A DNA stretch of 6,816 nucleotides from Pontiellaceae bacterium (GCA_016937035.1 JAFGWS010000113.1:1-6816); one strand, 5' to 3'; positions 1-6,626 are shown, counted from the first letter of the stretch. Notes: generated by a model not told the origin, from the letters alone. Numbers and translations: made by a program.

Positions 1-249
1 CAAATGGCTAAAAGGAAGAGTCCTAACGCCCGTCTACGACGGCTCCCAAATCCTTATGTTATGAAATTCAACTGCTCTTTTTAGGATTAGTGAGTTGACT
101 GTACATTCGAGGTTTGGGTGGATACGCTCTATGAAAAGGTGGATTTTTATCTTATTGGGCATGTAGATAGGGTAGAGTTTGCTATGTAAAATGCTCTGCT
201 GCTTGGCTTACTGTCTGGTTGAACGAGGGTTTTTTTTTAGAGGTGAAGG
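1..249. other. Leader/intergenic region upstream of the chemoreceptor gene
   Basis: I see no supported gene here. A frame open from the left edge ends at a TAG at 82-84 and would give at most 26 basic residues after its first ATG. It could be the tail of an upstream gene, but nothing identifies it. CCGTC-TAC-GACGG is a short perfect dyad in the first 50 bases. A TAAAAT at 187-192 with TAGATA 17 bp upstream (164-169) is a weak sigma-70-like pair. A run of nine T lies at 230-238, directly before the ribosome binding site. Bases 83-98 resemble one arm of the palindrome found at 4025-4103. Confidence 0.5.
240..249 (+). promoter_or_regulatory. Ribosome binding site of the chemoreceptor gene
   Basis: GAGGTGA lies at 240-246, three bases before the ATG at 250. 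The spacing is short, but no better start lies just downstream, and the protein from this ATG begins with a normal MCP N-terminus: a short basic stretch and then a membrane helix. This fixes the start at 250. The run of nine T immediately upstream is unusual for a leader. Confidence 0.6.
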
Positions 250-2553
250 ATGACAATTAAACATAAAATGATCTGGATTTCCGTGGTTCCGATTGCCGGC
301 TTGGCGCTGTCAGGGTTGATCAGCCTGACGCAGATGGGAAAAATGACGAAGTCAGTCGATAAAACCATGAATGAAACTTTCATGAGTATTCTTGAAACCG
401 ATGTACCGGCGATTACCAAGTTGGATGGAGGTATTCGGGTGTTGTTGAATGCGGACCGCGATGCCTATCAGGCATTGATTGCTCAGACGGCAGCACTGGA
501 CGAAGCCAATCTTGATCAGTTGGATACGATCGATTTGGAAAACAGTGAAAACATTAAACAGGTTCAGGAACGGCTGAAGGAGGCCAGTGCGGCATTTTCT
601 GCTGAGGAGAATGCGTTGTATAAGGATTTTGAGGCAGAGTTTAAAAACTGGAGTACCGCGAGCCGCAATACGGTTACGTTCACGACGGAGCTTCGTGATG
701 AGATGCTGGCTTTGAACAAAGATATGGCGAAGGAAATTGAGGTCTTTGATTCGATGCGGAATCAGCTCGATGCTATCGTCGGTATTTTGGAAGAACAGGT
801 TTCTGGCATATCGGCTGAAGAATTGAGTAAGGATGAACAGTTTTTTGCTCAGGCCGCAGCAGAAGCTGTTGAGCGTGTCGGTGCGCTGTCTCCAGAGGTA
901 AGGTTGCTGGCTGAAAAAGCAATGCAGCAGGTGAAACAAGTTGCTCAATCGATTGCCGAGCAGGCGGTTCAGGTGGTCGCAGAAGAGTCCATAAAATTGG
1001 TGCCTGTGGAAGGCGATACGAATGCGCCCTCGTTTTCAGTGGAAAACGTTATTGGTCAGATTGGGAAGCGCATTACGGAGACGGTCAGTGTGCCTGCACT
1101 ATCCACGACTGAGCTGGATCAGGCGGTGAAGCTTGCGGAAGCGGCCGTTAAAAATGCGACTCAATCATCCTCTGGTTCTGCTGCTCATCAGAAACAGATT
1201 TCCGATCTGAAAGATGCGCTGCTGCTTTTGGTCAACGCGGATCGCGACCTTTATCAGTGTTATGCCGCTCAGTTACAGATGGGTGATGCATCAGATCTCG
1301 GCGCCTTGCAGAAGTTGGAGACGGATTTTGCTGAAAATGCCGATCAGGTGGCGGATCGCTGTGACGATGCGTCGGCGTTGTTTAATGAGGCCGCACAAGA
1401 GCAGTACCAGGGTTTTCTTGAAAGCTTTGAGCAGTGGCGTGCTTTGGGCGAAGAGCTATTTGTTCGGGCCCAGGAAATGCAGCAGAATATTGCGTTGCGC
1501 AGTGATGAGGCGAAGATTGCAGATGGTGCTTTTGAAACGATGCGCAGCTTGATTGACCAGTTGGGGACTTCGTTAGAAGAGCGGATCGAAAAGCAGAATA
1601 AAATTATTGATGGAAAGGGCGATGCTGCGGTTCAAGAGGTGGCCAATCTGAAGGATTCCGGAGATCGCCTTAATAAGGGAATGATTATTTTCGTAGGGGC
1701 CGTAATTTTCGGCGTGACGGTTATGCTGTTCCTGACGATTCGCCAGCTGATGAAGGTGCTGGGGAAAATTTTGTCCGAACTGAAAGAAGGTTCTCAGGTC
1801 GTCGCGGCGGCGGCGGAAGAAATTTCAGCTTCCGCGCAGTCGCAGGCGGATGGTGTCACGCAGCAGGCGGCCGGGCTGGAGGAAACGGCTTCGAGTCTGG
1901 AGGAAATGTCGGCAATGACCAGTCTGTCTGCATCCAATGCCCGCGAAGCGAGCCAGTTGGCTGTTGCCGCTTCCAGTGCGGCGGAATCGGGTAGTGTCGC
2001 GATGCAGAGAGTGGACGGTGCGATGAACGATATTCAGTCGAGTTCTTCCAAAACGGCGAATATTATCAAAGTGATTGACGAGATTGCCTTCCAGACCAAC
2101 CTGCTGGCGCTCAATGCGGCTGTGGAGGCGGCACGGGCCGGAGAGGCTGGAAAAGGATTTGCTGTGGTTGCGGAAGAAGTTCGTAATTTGGCACGCCGTT
2201 CGGCGGATGCGGCGCGAGAAACATCGCAGTTGATTCAAGAGGCGGTTCAGTACGCAACGAATGGTGCCGTTGTGGTGGATGAAGCAGAGGCCGCGCTGAA
2301 GAAAATTGTGCAAAATGTTTCCAAGACGGCTGAGCTGATCAACGAAATTGCTGTTTCAAGTAATGAGCAGGCAGAGGGGCTGAAGCAGATCAATACAGCC
2401 GTTGCGCAGATTGATCAGGTGACTCAGGGCAGTGCTGCGCATGCGGAAGAGGCGGCCAGTGCCTCGTCTGAACTCAGTGGGCAGGCGAAGAAGATGGACA
2501 CGGTTGTGGATGAGCTGAACGCATTGGTGTTTGGGGCTTCCCACATGCTCTAG
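250..2553 (+). CDS. Methyl-accepting chemotaxis protein with duplicated sensor module
   Basis: This is a transmembrane chemoreceptor that would signal through CheA/CheW to control motility or a related output. Its ligand is unknown. Residues 7-26 form TM1 and about 478-497 form TM2, leaving roughly 450 extracytoplasmic residues, which is large for the family. Two helical segments, 58-184 and 320-446, align without gaps at an offset of 262. Shared features are NADRDxYQ, ENxxQVxxR, ASAxF, YxxF, FxxW and FxxMR. An Ala/Val/Glu-rich helical stretch (about 187-317) separates them. After TM2 only about 30 residues, not a full HAMP domain, precede the signalling helices. [12 protein letters not shown] resembles a methylation site. 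The conserved CheA/CheW-binding tip spans about 611-648 ([20 protein letters not shown], then [18 protein letters not shown]). The C-terminus ends in SHML, with no NWETF-type CheR/CheB tether. No che genes are nearby. Confidence 0.95.
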   Translation: MTIKHKMIWISVVPIAGLALSGLISLTQMGKMTKSVDKTMNETFMSILETDVPAITKLDGGIRVLLNADRDAYQALIAQTAALDEANLDQLDTIDLENSENIKQVQERLKEASAAFSAEENALYKDFEAEFKNWSTASRNTVTFTTELRDEMLALNKDMAKEIEVFDSMRNQLDAIVGILEEQVSGISAEELSKDEQFFAQAAAEAVERVGALSPEVRLLAEKAMQQVKQVAQSIAEQAVQVVAEESIKLVPVEGDTNAPSFSVENVIGQIGKRITETVSVPALSTTELDQAVKLAEAAVKNATQSSSGSAAHQKQISDLKDALLLLVNADRDLYQCYAAQLQMGDASDLGALQKLETDFAENADQVADRCDDASALFNEAAQEQYQGFLESFEQWRALGEELFVRAQEMQQNIALRSDEAKIADGAFETMRSLIDQLGTSLEERIEKQNKIIDGKGDAAVQEVANLKDSGDRLNKGMIIFVGAVIFGVTVMLFLTIRQLMKVLGKILSELKEGSQVVAAAAEEISASAQSQADGVTQQAAGLEETASSLEEMSAMTSLSASNAREASQLAVAASSAAESGSVAMQRVDGAMNDIQSSSSKTANIIKVIDEIAFQTNLLALNAAVEAARAGEAGKGFAVVAEEVRNLARRSADAARETSQLIQEAVQYATNGAVVVDEAEAALKKIVQNVSKTAELINEIAVSSNEQAEGLKQINTAVAQIDQVTQGSAAHAEEAASASSELSGQAKKMDTVVDELNALVFGASHML
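421..801 (+). repeat. Sensor module copy 1 within the chemoreceptor gene
   Basis: This encodes residues 58-184, the first of two homologous helical sensor modules. Residues N67-D71 (NADRD), Y73/Q74, Q104/V105, R108, A112-A114, F116, Y124, F127, F131, W134, F166, M169/R170 and E181/E182 all recur exactly 262 residues later. Counting by eye gives about 35 identities in 127 positions with no gap, so the copies are diverged and the duplication is not recent at the DNA level. Confidence 0.8.
1207..1587 (+). repeat. Sensor module copy 2 within the chemoreceptor gene
   Basis: This encodes residues 320-446, the membrane-proximal copy just before TM2. It contains NADRD at 329-333, Y335/Q336, Q366/V367, F378, Y386, F389, F393, W396 and FETMR at 428-432. 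Each lies at the constant offset from copy 1. The conserved aromatic spacing suggests the same helical-bundle fold in both copies, although the fold itself is inferred. Confidence 0.8.
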
Positions 2554-2571
2554 AAATTGATTTGTACTGCA

Positions 2572-2647
2572 CGTATTACTTATTGCGTATTGCGTACTTC
2601 GCATTGCGTACAGCGTGATAGATACGTAATACTCAATACGTAATACG
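2572..2647. repeat. Long imperfect inverted repeat with ATTGCGTA units between convergent genes
   Basis: Bases 2572-2596 pair with 2623-2647 at 22 of 25 positions; the misfits are 2580/2639, 2586/2633 and 2592/2627, and the last is a G-T wobble. The loop is 26 bases. The left side repeats ATTGCGTA at 2582, 2589 and 2603. The right side carries TACGTAAT at 2623 and 2637, and further AATACGC words run on to 2662. The repeat fills almost all of the 110 bp between the ends of the chemoreceptor and NtrC-type genes. It could stop transcription from both sides, but there is no clear T tract, so a dispersed palindromic repeat is equally possible. Confidence 0.8.
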
Positions 2648-2663
2648 CAAAACACAATACGCA

Positions 2664-4013
2664 CTAACTCAACCCATACTGGTTCAGTTTCCGATGCAGC
2701 GTGCGGCGGCTGATGCCCAGCTTCTCTGCGGCGCGGGTACGGTTTCCATTGGTTTTTTCGAGCGTCTGAATAATCATCCGCTTTTCCATTTCGTCGACCG
2801 TCAGGTCGGCATCCACCCGTATTTCACCGCCGCCGTTGACCTGCTCGCGCACTTGGATCGGAATATCCTGCACGTCTAAAATTGAGCCGCGCGCCAGTAC
2901 CACCATCCGCTCCACTAAATTACGAAGCTCGCGAATGTTTCCCGGCCAGCGATAACTCGACAGAACTTCGTATGCCGCGGGCGTAAATCCATCGATCTGC
3001 TTCTTGTTTTCCTCGTTAAAAACGGCCAGATAATGATTGAGCAGCAGCAGGATGTCGTCCTGTCGCTCCCGCAGCGGAGGAAGGGTGATCACGACGACAT
3101 AGAGCCGATAAAAGAGATCCTCGCGAAACTCACCCTTTTCCACCATGCCCTTGAGATCGCGGTTGGTGGCGGCTATCAGGCGCGTATCCACATCGACCGG
3201 CGTATCGCCGCCGACGCGCTCAATCTGCCGCTCCTCCAGCGCCCGCAGAATTTTTACCTGCACAGAAGGATCAATTTCACTGATTTCATCGAGGAACAGC
3301 GATCCGCCGTCGGCCTTTTCAAAGCGGCCGATGCGGCGCTCCATCGCACCGGTAAACGCCCCTTTTTCGTGGCCAAACAGTTCGCTCTCGAGAATGTTTT
3401 CAGAAAGTGCCGCACAGTGTACTGCCACAAATGGGCCCTTGCTGCGCGGACTCAGCTGATGAATCGCTTTGGCCACCAGTTCCTTCCCGGTTCCGCTTTC
3501 TCCCTGAATCAATACGGTTGCGCGCGACGCCGCCACCTGACGAATCGTGTCAAACACCTCCTGCATCGCGGGGGAGCGGCCGATAATATTTTCGAGTCCA
3601 TATTTATCGTCGAGTTGCACCCGAAGTTGGAGGTTTTCCAACTCAATCCGACGCGCCTTCAGCACGCGCGCGAGCACCATCTCCAGCTTATCCAGATGGA
3701 TCGGCTTCGTCATAAAATCGGTGGCTCCCTGCTTCATCGCCTCCACCGCAATATCGACATCGCCGTACGCGGTTAGAATAATGCACGTAAGATCCGGCTG
3801 AGTTGTCAGCGCCCGCTGCATCAGCGTGATTCCGTCCATCCCCGGCATCCGCACATCGCTGAGCAGAACATCCACGGAACGTTCGGAAAGGATTGCCAGC
3901 GCCGTCGCACCGCTCTCCGCCGCCAGCACGTTATAGTCGCGCCGCAGCGCCCGAACCAAGCCATCGCGCGCGCTCTTCTCGTCATCAACGATTAATACAG
4001 TAGGCTTACTCAT
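2664..4013 (-). CDS. NtrC-family sigma-54-dependent response regulator
   Basis: This is a cytoplasmic transcription activator that, once phosphorylated, uses ATP hydrolysis to open sigma-54 RNA polymerase at promoters. Counting from the ATG at 4013 it has 449 residues, usual for the family. The receiver domain spans about 5-120, with acidic residues D10/D11/E12, phosphoacceptor D53, switch T81 and K103. The AAA+ domain spans about 142-380, with Walker A GESGTGKE (171-178), the sigma-54-contacting loop GAFTGA (218-223), Walker B SLFLDE ending at D242/E243, and sensor ATNRDL (282-287). The C-terminal Fis-type helix-turn-helix covers about 409-449 (AAEKLGISRRTLHRKL). All key residues are intact. 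It lies 94 bp after the histidine kinase on the same strand, which marks the two as partners. The target genes cannot be read from this window, so I give no gene symbol. Confidence 0.95.
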   Translation of the reverse strand: MSKPTVLIVDDEKSARDGLVRALRRDYNVLAAESGATALAILSERSVDVLLSDVRMPGMDGITLMQRALTTQPDLTCIILTAYGDVDIAVEAMKQGATDFMTKPIHLDKLEMVLARVLKARRIELENLQLRVQLDDKYGLENIIGRSPAMQEVFDTIRQVAASRATVLIQGESGTGKELVAKAIHQLSPRSKGPFVAVHCAALSENILESELFGHEKGAFTGAMERRIGRFEKADGGSLFLDEISEIDPSVQVKILRALEERQIERVGGDTPVDVDTRLIAATNRDLKGMVEKGEFREDLFYRLYVVVITLPPLRERQDDILLLLNHYLAVFNEENKKQIDGFTPAAYEVLSSYRWPGNIRELRNLVERMVVLARGSILDVQDIPIQVREQVNGGGEIRVDADLTVDEMEKRMIIQTLEKTNGNRTRAAEKLGISRRTLHRKLNQYGLS

Positions 4014-4019
4014 CTGCAT

Positions 4020-4026
4020 TCCTTTC
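4020..4026 (-). promoter_or_regulatory. Ribosome binding site that decides the NtrC-type start
   Basis: On the minus strand GAAAGGA occupies 4026-4020, six bases before the ATG at 4013. The frame is open further back to a TTG at 4028 and an ATG at 4019, but the TTG has no such site at a usable distance and the ATG at 4019 directly abuts the AGGA. The ATG at 4013 also gives the normal receiver start MSKPTVLIVDDE. The shorter start places the whole palindrome outside the coding region, apart from its edge touching this site. Confidence 0.7.
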
Positions 4027-4103
4027 AACCACTAATCCTCACTAATTTTCACTAATCGATTAAGAACAGATATTAGTGCAGATCAGTGTTAATTAGTGGT
4101 TCA
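4025..4103. repeat. Palindrome of three CACTAAT and three inverted ATTAGTG units, 10-bp phased
   Basis: CACTAAT starts at 4030, 4040 and 4050. The inverted partners are ATTAGTG at 4072, ATCAGTG at 4082 (one change) and ATTAGTG at 4092. All three pairs share the same centre, base 4064, so the element is a single dyad with three 7-bp steps separated by 3-bp interruptions. The outer step is extended by AAC/GTT-type pairs (4027-4029 with 4099-4101). It fills nearly the whole gap between the kinase stop codon (4108-4110) and the ribosome binding site of the regulator. As RNA it would fold into a long interrupted hairpin inside the operon. Confidence 0.9.
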
Positions 4104-4107
4104 TATC

Positions 4108-5313
4108 TCATTCCAGTTCCGGTGCTTCGAGCAAATTCAGCCGTGCATCCTCGCGCGGGAACCTCAGCGTCAACCGCGTTCCGCGCCCCGGTTCAGAATT
4201 AATTTCAATTTCCCCGCCATGATCGCGCATAATACGCTGAACAATCATCATGCCCAGGCCGGAGCCTTCGGCCTTCGTTGTTTGATATGGCTCATAAATC
4301 GCGCCCAGCTTTTCGGGATCAATGCCGGGGCCGTTATCCTCAATATAGACCGCCACAAAGCGGTCGGTCAGATGCGCGCCGATTTTTAAAATACCTCCGT
4401 CATCCATCGCCTGCATCGCATTTTTAATGACATTAAAGAAGACCTGCTTGACTTGGGTTTCATCAACGGCAACCACCGGAATGTTTTTCGGGAAATCCGC
4501 CTCAACCAACATGCGCCGATCTTTGATTTCATGTTTCATGACCTCTATCGTTTCGCCGATCAGATCAATCAGCTGAATGGGGCGGCGTTCCGGCATCGAG
4601 GGGTGCAGTGCTTTCAGAAACTGGCGAATAATGGTATCGAGGCGCGAAACTTCTTTACGGGCTACATCGACCAGTTCGCGCAGATCGTGCTGACTCTCTT
4701 CGTTGGTCAAATAGCTGATCTCGCGATCCAGCAACTGGAGATGAATATTGATTGAATTGAGCGGGTTGCCGATTTCATGCGCCACGCCGGCCGCCAACAG
4801 ACTCAGTGCCTGAATCCGCTCCGACTCGATCGACTCTGCGGTGGTTTCGCGCTCGCGAGTGACATCACGAAAAATTACGACCGCGCCCTCTTCGCGCTCA
4901 TCAACGGCGGCGAGCGGTACCACATAAAACTCCATAAAGCGGTGCTGCGGATAGGTGATTTCAATCTCCCTGCGAACCAGCCGGCTCCATTCATACTCAT
5001 CGAGATCGAGCACGAGATCCCAGTGAATCCCTTTGAGATAACGCTGAATACGCTCGCCCTGAGCCCCTTCGAGCTTAAACCCCAGGAACGACTCTGCCGC
5101 GCGGTTGGCGTAACTGATCTTCGCCTCTGGGTCGAGGAGAATGATTCCTTCCTCCAGCGCCTGAAAAATGGTCTCCATCAACCCCTTTTCTTTCGCCAGC
5201 CGAAGAAAATAACCCTGAAGGCTCCCTTTGTCCAAATGATCGAGCCGATCAACCAACTTATCAAAAAAACCCGGTTTCATGCCCGTGACTGTGCCATTAA
5301 GTCGCATCCCCAT
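4108..5313 (-). CDS. Soluble PAS-domain sensor histidine kinase, NtrB-like
   Basis: This is the autophosphorylating kinase likely to donate phosphate to the NtrC-type regulator encoded just downstream. It has 401 residues and no membrane segment or signal peptide, so it is cytoplasmic and would sense an internal signal or a partner protein. The order is an N-terminal helical stretch (1-45), one PAS domain (about 46-152, from METIFQALEEGIILLD to VVIFRDVT), and a dimerisation domain with the H-box GVAHEIGNPLNS, phosphoacceptor H179. The ATPase domain follows, with N-box N294/N298, G1 box DNGPGI (326-331), F-box-like YEPYQTTK (340-347) and G2 box GSGLGM (350-355). All catalytic motifs are intact. 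The ATG at 5313 is preceded by a weak AGG. M3 (5307) and M12 (5280) are possible alternative starts without better sites. The PAS ligand is not predictable. Confidence 0.95.
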   Translation of the reverse strand: MGMRLNGTVTGMKPGFFDKLVDRLDHLDKGSLQGYFLRLAKEKGLMETIFQALEEGIILLDPEAKISYANRAAESFLGFKLEGAQGERIQRYLKGIHWDLVLDLDEYEWSRLVRREIEITYPQHRFMEFYVVPLAAVDEREEGAVVIFRDVTRERETTAESIESERIQALSLLAAGVAHEIGNPLNSINIHLQLLDREISYLTNEESQHDLRELVDVARKEVSRLDTIIRQFLKALHPSMPERRPIQLIDLIGETIEVMKHEIKDRRMLVEADFPKNIPVVAVDETQVKQVFFNVIKNAMQAMDDGGILKIGAHLTDRFVAVYIEDNGPGIDPEKLGAIYEPYQTTKAEGSGLGMMIVQRIMRDHGGEIEINSEPGRGTRLTLRFPREDARLNLLEAPELE

Positions 5314-5464
5314 GCAAACCTATTTGCCCGGCAAAAAATGAGTCTTTATGGCACTGCTCAAAATTACACTGCTAAATCATTGTCAAAATCATATTATCTG
5401 ATAAACAAGAAGGATGAGGCGAATGGATGCGCCGAAAATAACTTAAACGATCAAGGATGATACT
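5314..5464. promoter_or_regulatory. Divergent control region between the kinase and the single-domain receiver
   Basis: This 151-bp spacer must hold the promoters of both divergent genes. On the minus strand a perfect TTGACA lies at 5386-5381, 68 bases before the kinase start, but the best -10-like words (TAATTT at 14 bp, TTTTGA at 17 bp) are poor. On the plus strand the overlapping TTGTCA (5380-5385) also lacks a well-spaced -10. A perfect 13-base palindrome is at 5323-5335. ATCA (5388-5391) and TGAT (5399-5402) form another short dyad. No GG-N10-GC sigma-54 site was found on the plus strand. Confidence 0.4.
5323..5335. promoter_or_regulatory. Possible operator: TTTGCC-C-GGCAAA palindrome just upstream of the kinase
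   Basis: The arms TTTGCC and GGCAAA match perfectly around a single C. A further GCAAA at 5314-5318 forms a second inverted pair with TTTGC at 5323-5327, so three half-sites lie in 22 bases next to the kinase start codon. The position suits a repressor or autoregulatory site that would also cover translation initiation. No binding protein is known, and chance is not excluded. Confidence 0.35.
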
Positions 5465-5878
5465 ATGACCCCGAAAGCCGAATACCCCATGGAGCCGCGC
5501 CGGCTGAAAATCCTCGTTATGGACGATGAAGATATTGTCCGAGCGGTCCTTCACCGCATGCTCATCCACTTTGGCCATGAGGTGATTTTGTCTGCCAACG
5601 GAGAAGAGGCCATTTCCATTCACCAGCAACATCTTGATTCCGGGGAAACCATCGATCTTTTCATCATGGATTTGACCATTCCCGGCGGTATGGGCGGACT
5701 AGAAGCGGTCATTCCCCTGCGCAATCAAAACCCCAAGATACGCGTGATCGCAACCTCCGGAGATTCCAGAAACGCAATCCTGCGCAACTATGCAGAACAC
5801 GGATTTTCGGGTTCTATTGCGAAACCCTTTGAGATGGCCTACATTCGAGACGCCATCGACAGCGCGATGGCGTCTTAG
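5465..5878 (+). CDS. Single-domain response regulator (receiver only)
   Basis: This is a 137-residue cytoplasmic phosphoacceptor protein made of one receiver domain (about 14-137) with no output domain, so it would act by protein contact or as a phosphorelay step. Visible residues are acidic D20/D21/E22, phosphoacceptor D69 in IMDLTIPGGMGG, switch S98 in ATSGDS, and K120 in AKPF. The DLTIPGGMGG and GFSGSIAKPF words are of the kind usually found in receiver domains fused to hybrid histidine kinases, which suggests descent from such a fusion; this is inference. AAGGA at 5453-5457, seven bases before the ATG at 5465, supports the start. The gene diverges from the kinase across 151 bp and may share its signal. 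Its last codons encode a strong stem-loop. Confidence 0.93.
   Translation: MTPKAEYPMEPRRLKILVMDDEDIVRAVLHRMLIHFGHEVILSANGEEAISIHQQHLDSGETIDLFIMDLTIPGGMGGLEAVIPLRNQNPKIRVIATSGDSRNAILRNYAEHGFSGSIAKPFEMAYIRDAIDSAMAS
5848..5875 (+). terminator. Perfect 11-bp stem-loop over the end of the receiver gene
   Basis: Bases 5848-5858 pair without a mismatch with 5865-5875 (GACGCCATCG and CGATGGCGTC plus an A-T pair), with the 6-base loop ACAGCG. The stem is GC-rich and ends directly before the stop codon at 5876-5878. There is no T tract after it, so this is not a textbook intrinsic terminator. It may protect the 3' end of the transcript or block read-through towards the convergent PDZ gene, whose stop codon is only 14 bases away. 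Confidence 0.45.
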
Positions 5879-5892
5879 TCAGCAAGATGGCC

Positions 5893-6612
5893 CTAAAGGG
5901 TTTCCTGCTCAAGGACCACCTTGTTCCCGGATACGCCAACGATGCCGAGCCACGCCCTCCAGCCTTCCGCATCGGCAACGCTTGACAAGCCAAGTTCGGC
6001 CTGGCTGCGCTCTTCCGGATTGGCTTGCGCAAAGAAACGGTATTCCGGCGATTGCAGCTCCAGGCGGGTCGGGTTTCTCTGGAATAGAACCAGCTTGAAG
6101 AGGTCGAAGTCGGGGTTGGGGATCAAATCCAAGGAGTTTCCCAGCTGGAGGCCCAGCGAGATCGAGTGCCAATTCTGATAGGTTTCCCGGCCGACGACCA
6201 CGGGCAGTTCCAGCGTTTCGCCATCGCGGTAGACCGAAAAATGCAGCGTTTCGCCGGGCGTGGAGGCATCGATGCGTTTCCTGAAATTCTTCAGGTCCGC
6301 GACGGTATTTCCATCAATCGCCCAGATCAGATCGCCCGGTCTGATTCCCGCCTGGCCCAGCGGCGTGTTGTCGAAGACCCGGTGGACGAACAGGGCGCTT
6401 GATTGCCCTTGCCTGATTTCCTTTGGCAGGGCGGGAATAACGCCCTGGCTCGTGTGGAAATAGTTATTCCCCACCCACTTCATCATTGAGCTGCTCGCAT
6501 TCCGATATTCCCCGCCGACCCAGCCGCGTTCAAGGGTGGGCTTGGTCGAGGAACATCCCGCCGCAAGCATAATGCTTCCCGCCAGTAGAATGTGCTTCAC
6601 AATCGCTTCCAT
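5893..6612 (-). CDS. PDZ-domain lipoprotein of unknown function
   Basis: This is a predicted lipoprotein of 239 residues. A short signal peptide (1-19) ends in the lipobox LAAG before C20, so the mature protein would be lipid-anchored at the envelope. The following residues are SSTK, and the sorting rule of this organism is unknown. A PDZ-like domain spans about 72-140. It contains the characteristic GQAGIRPGDLIWAIDGNTV turn, then LKNFRKRI, and a strand pair ending in FSVYRDGETLELPVVVG, as in HtrA/DegP-type PDZ domains. No protease domain, catalytic triad or metal site is present, so a scaffold or peptide-binding role is more likely than proteolysis. The C-terminal 95 residues are not recognised. 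AAGGA five bases before the ATG at 6612 supports the start. It follows the small regulator gene by 14 bp, probably in one transcript. Confidence 0.85.
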   Translation of the reverse strand: MEAIVKHILLAGSIMLAAGCSSTKPTLERGWVGGEYRNASSSMMKWVGNNYFHTSQGVIPALPKEIRQGQSSALFVHRVFDNTPLGQAGIRPGDLIWAIDGNTVADLKNFRKRIDASTPGETLHFSVYRDGETLELPVVVGRETYQNWHSISLGLQLGNSLDLIPNPDFDLFKLVLFQRNPTRLELQSPEYRFFAQANPEERSQAELGLSSVADAEGWRAWLGIVGVSGNKVVLEQETL

Positions 6613-6626
6613 ATGGTTCCTTTCGA

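Noticed and set aside
4..84. Short open frame at the left edge
   Set aside because: It has at most 26 residues from its first ATG, no visible ribosome binding site because of the window edge, and no recognisable similarity. It could be the tail of an upstream gene, but this cannot be supported.
158..192. Sigma-54-type promoter before the chemoreceptor
   Set aside because: A GG and a GC in the right area (170-171 and 181-182) are one base too close for the GG-N10-GC rule, and the flanking bases do not match.
352..948. 198-codon open frame on the minus strand within the chemoreceptor gene
   Set aside because: It is antisense to a full-length MCP, and its Cys/His/Arg-rich composition is typical of a shadow frame.
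2582..2662. CRISPR-like direct repeats
   Set aside because: The units are only 7-8 bases, irregularly spaced, and arranged as an inverted repeat without unique spacers.
3033..3776. 247-codon open frame on the plus strand
   Set aside because: It runs antisense through the AAA+ and receiver coding sequence of a clearly real gene and has no recognisable domain.
4014..4028. Longer NtrC-type protein starting at TTG (4028) or ATG (4019)
   Set aside because: The ribosome binding site GAAAGGA (4026-4020) is correctly spaced only for the ATG at 4013, and the extra residues MKGMQ are not part of the receiver fold.
5288..5310. Sigma-54-like TGGCAC on the minus strand near the kinase start
   Set aside because: It lies within the kinase coding start, and its spacing to the following GC is one base too long.
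5414..5446. Ten-residue leader peptide upstream of the receiver gene
   Set aside because: The AAGAAGG directly abuts its ATG, so initiation spacing is wrong, and no attenuator-like codon run or hairpin accompanies it.
4777..5460. 227-codon open frame on the plus strand across the kinase gene and its upstream spacer
   Set aside because: It is mostly antisense to the kinase, has no recognisable domain and is explained by codon bias on the opposite strand.
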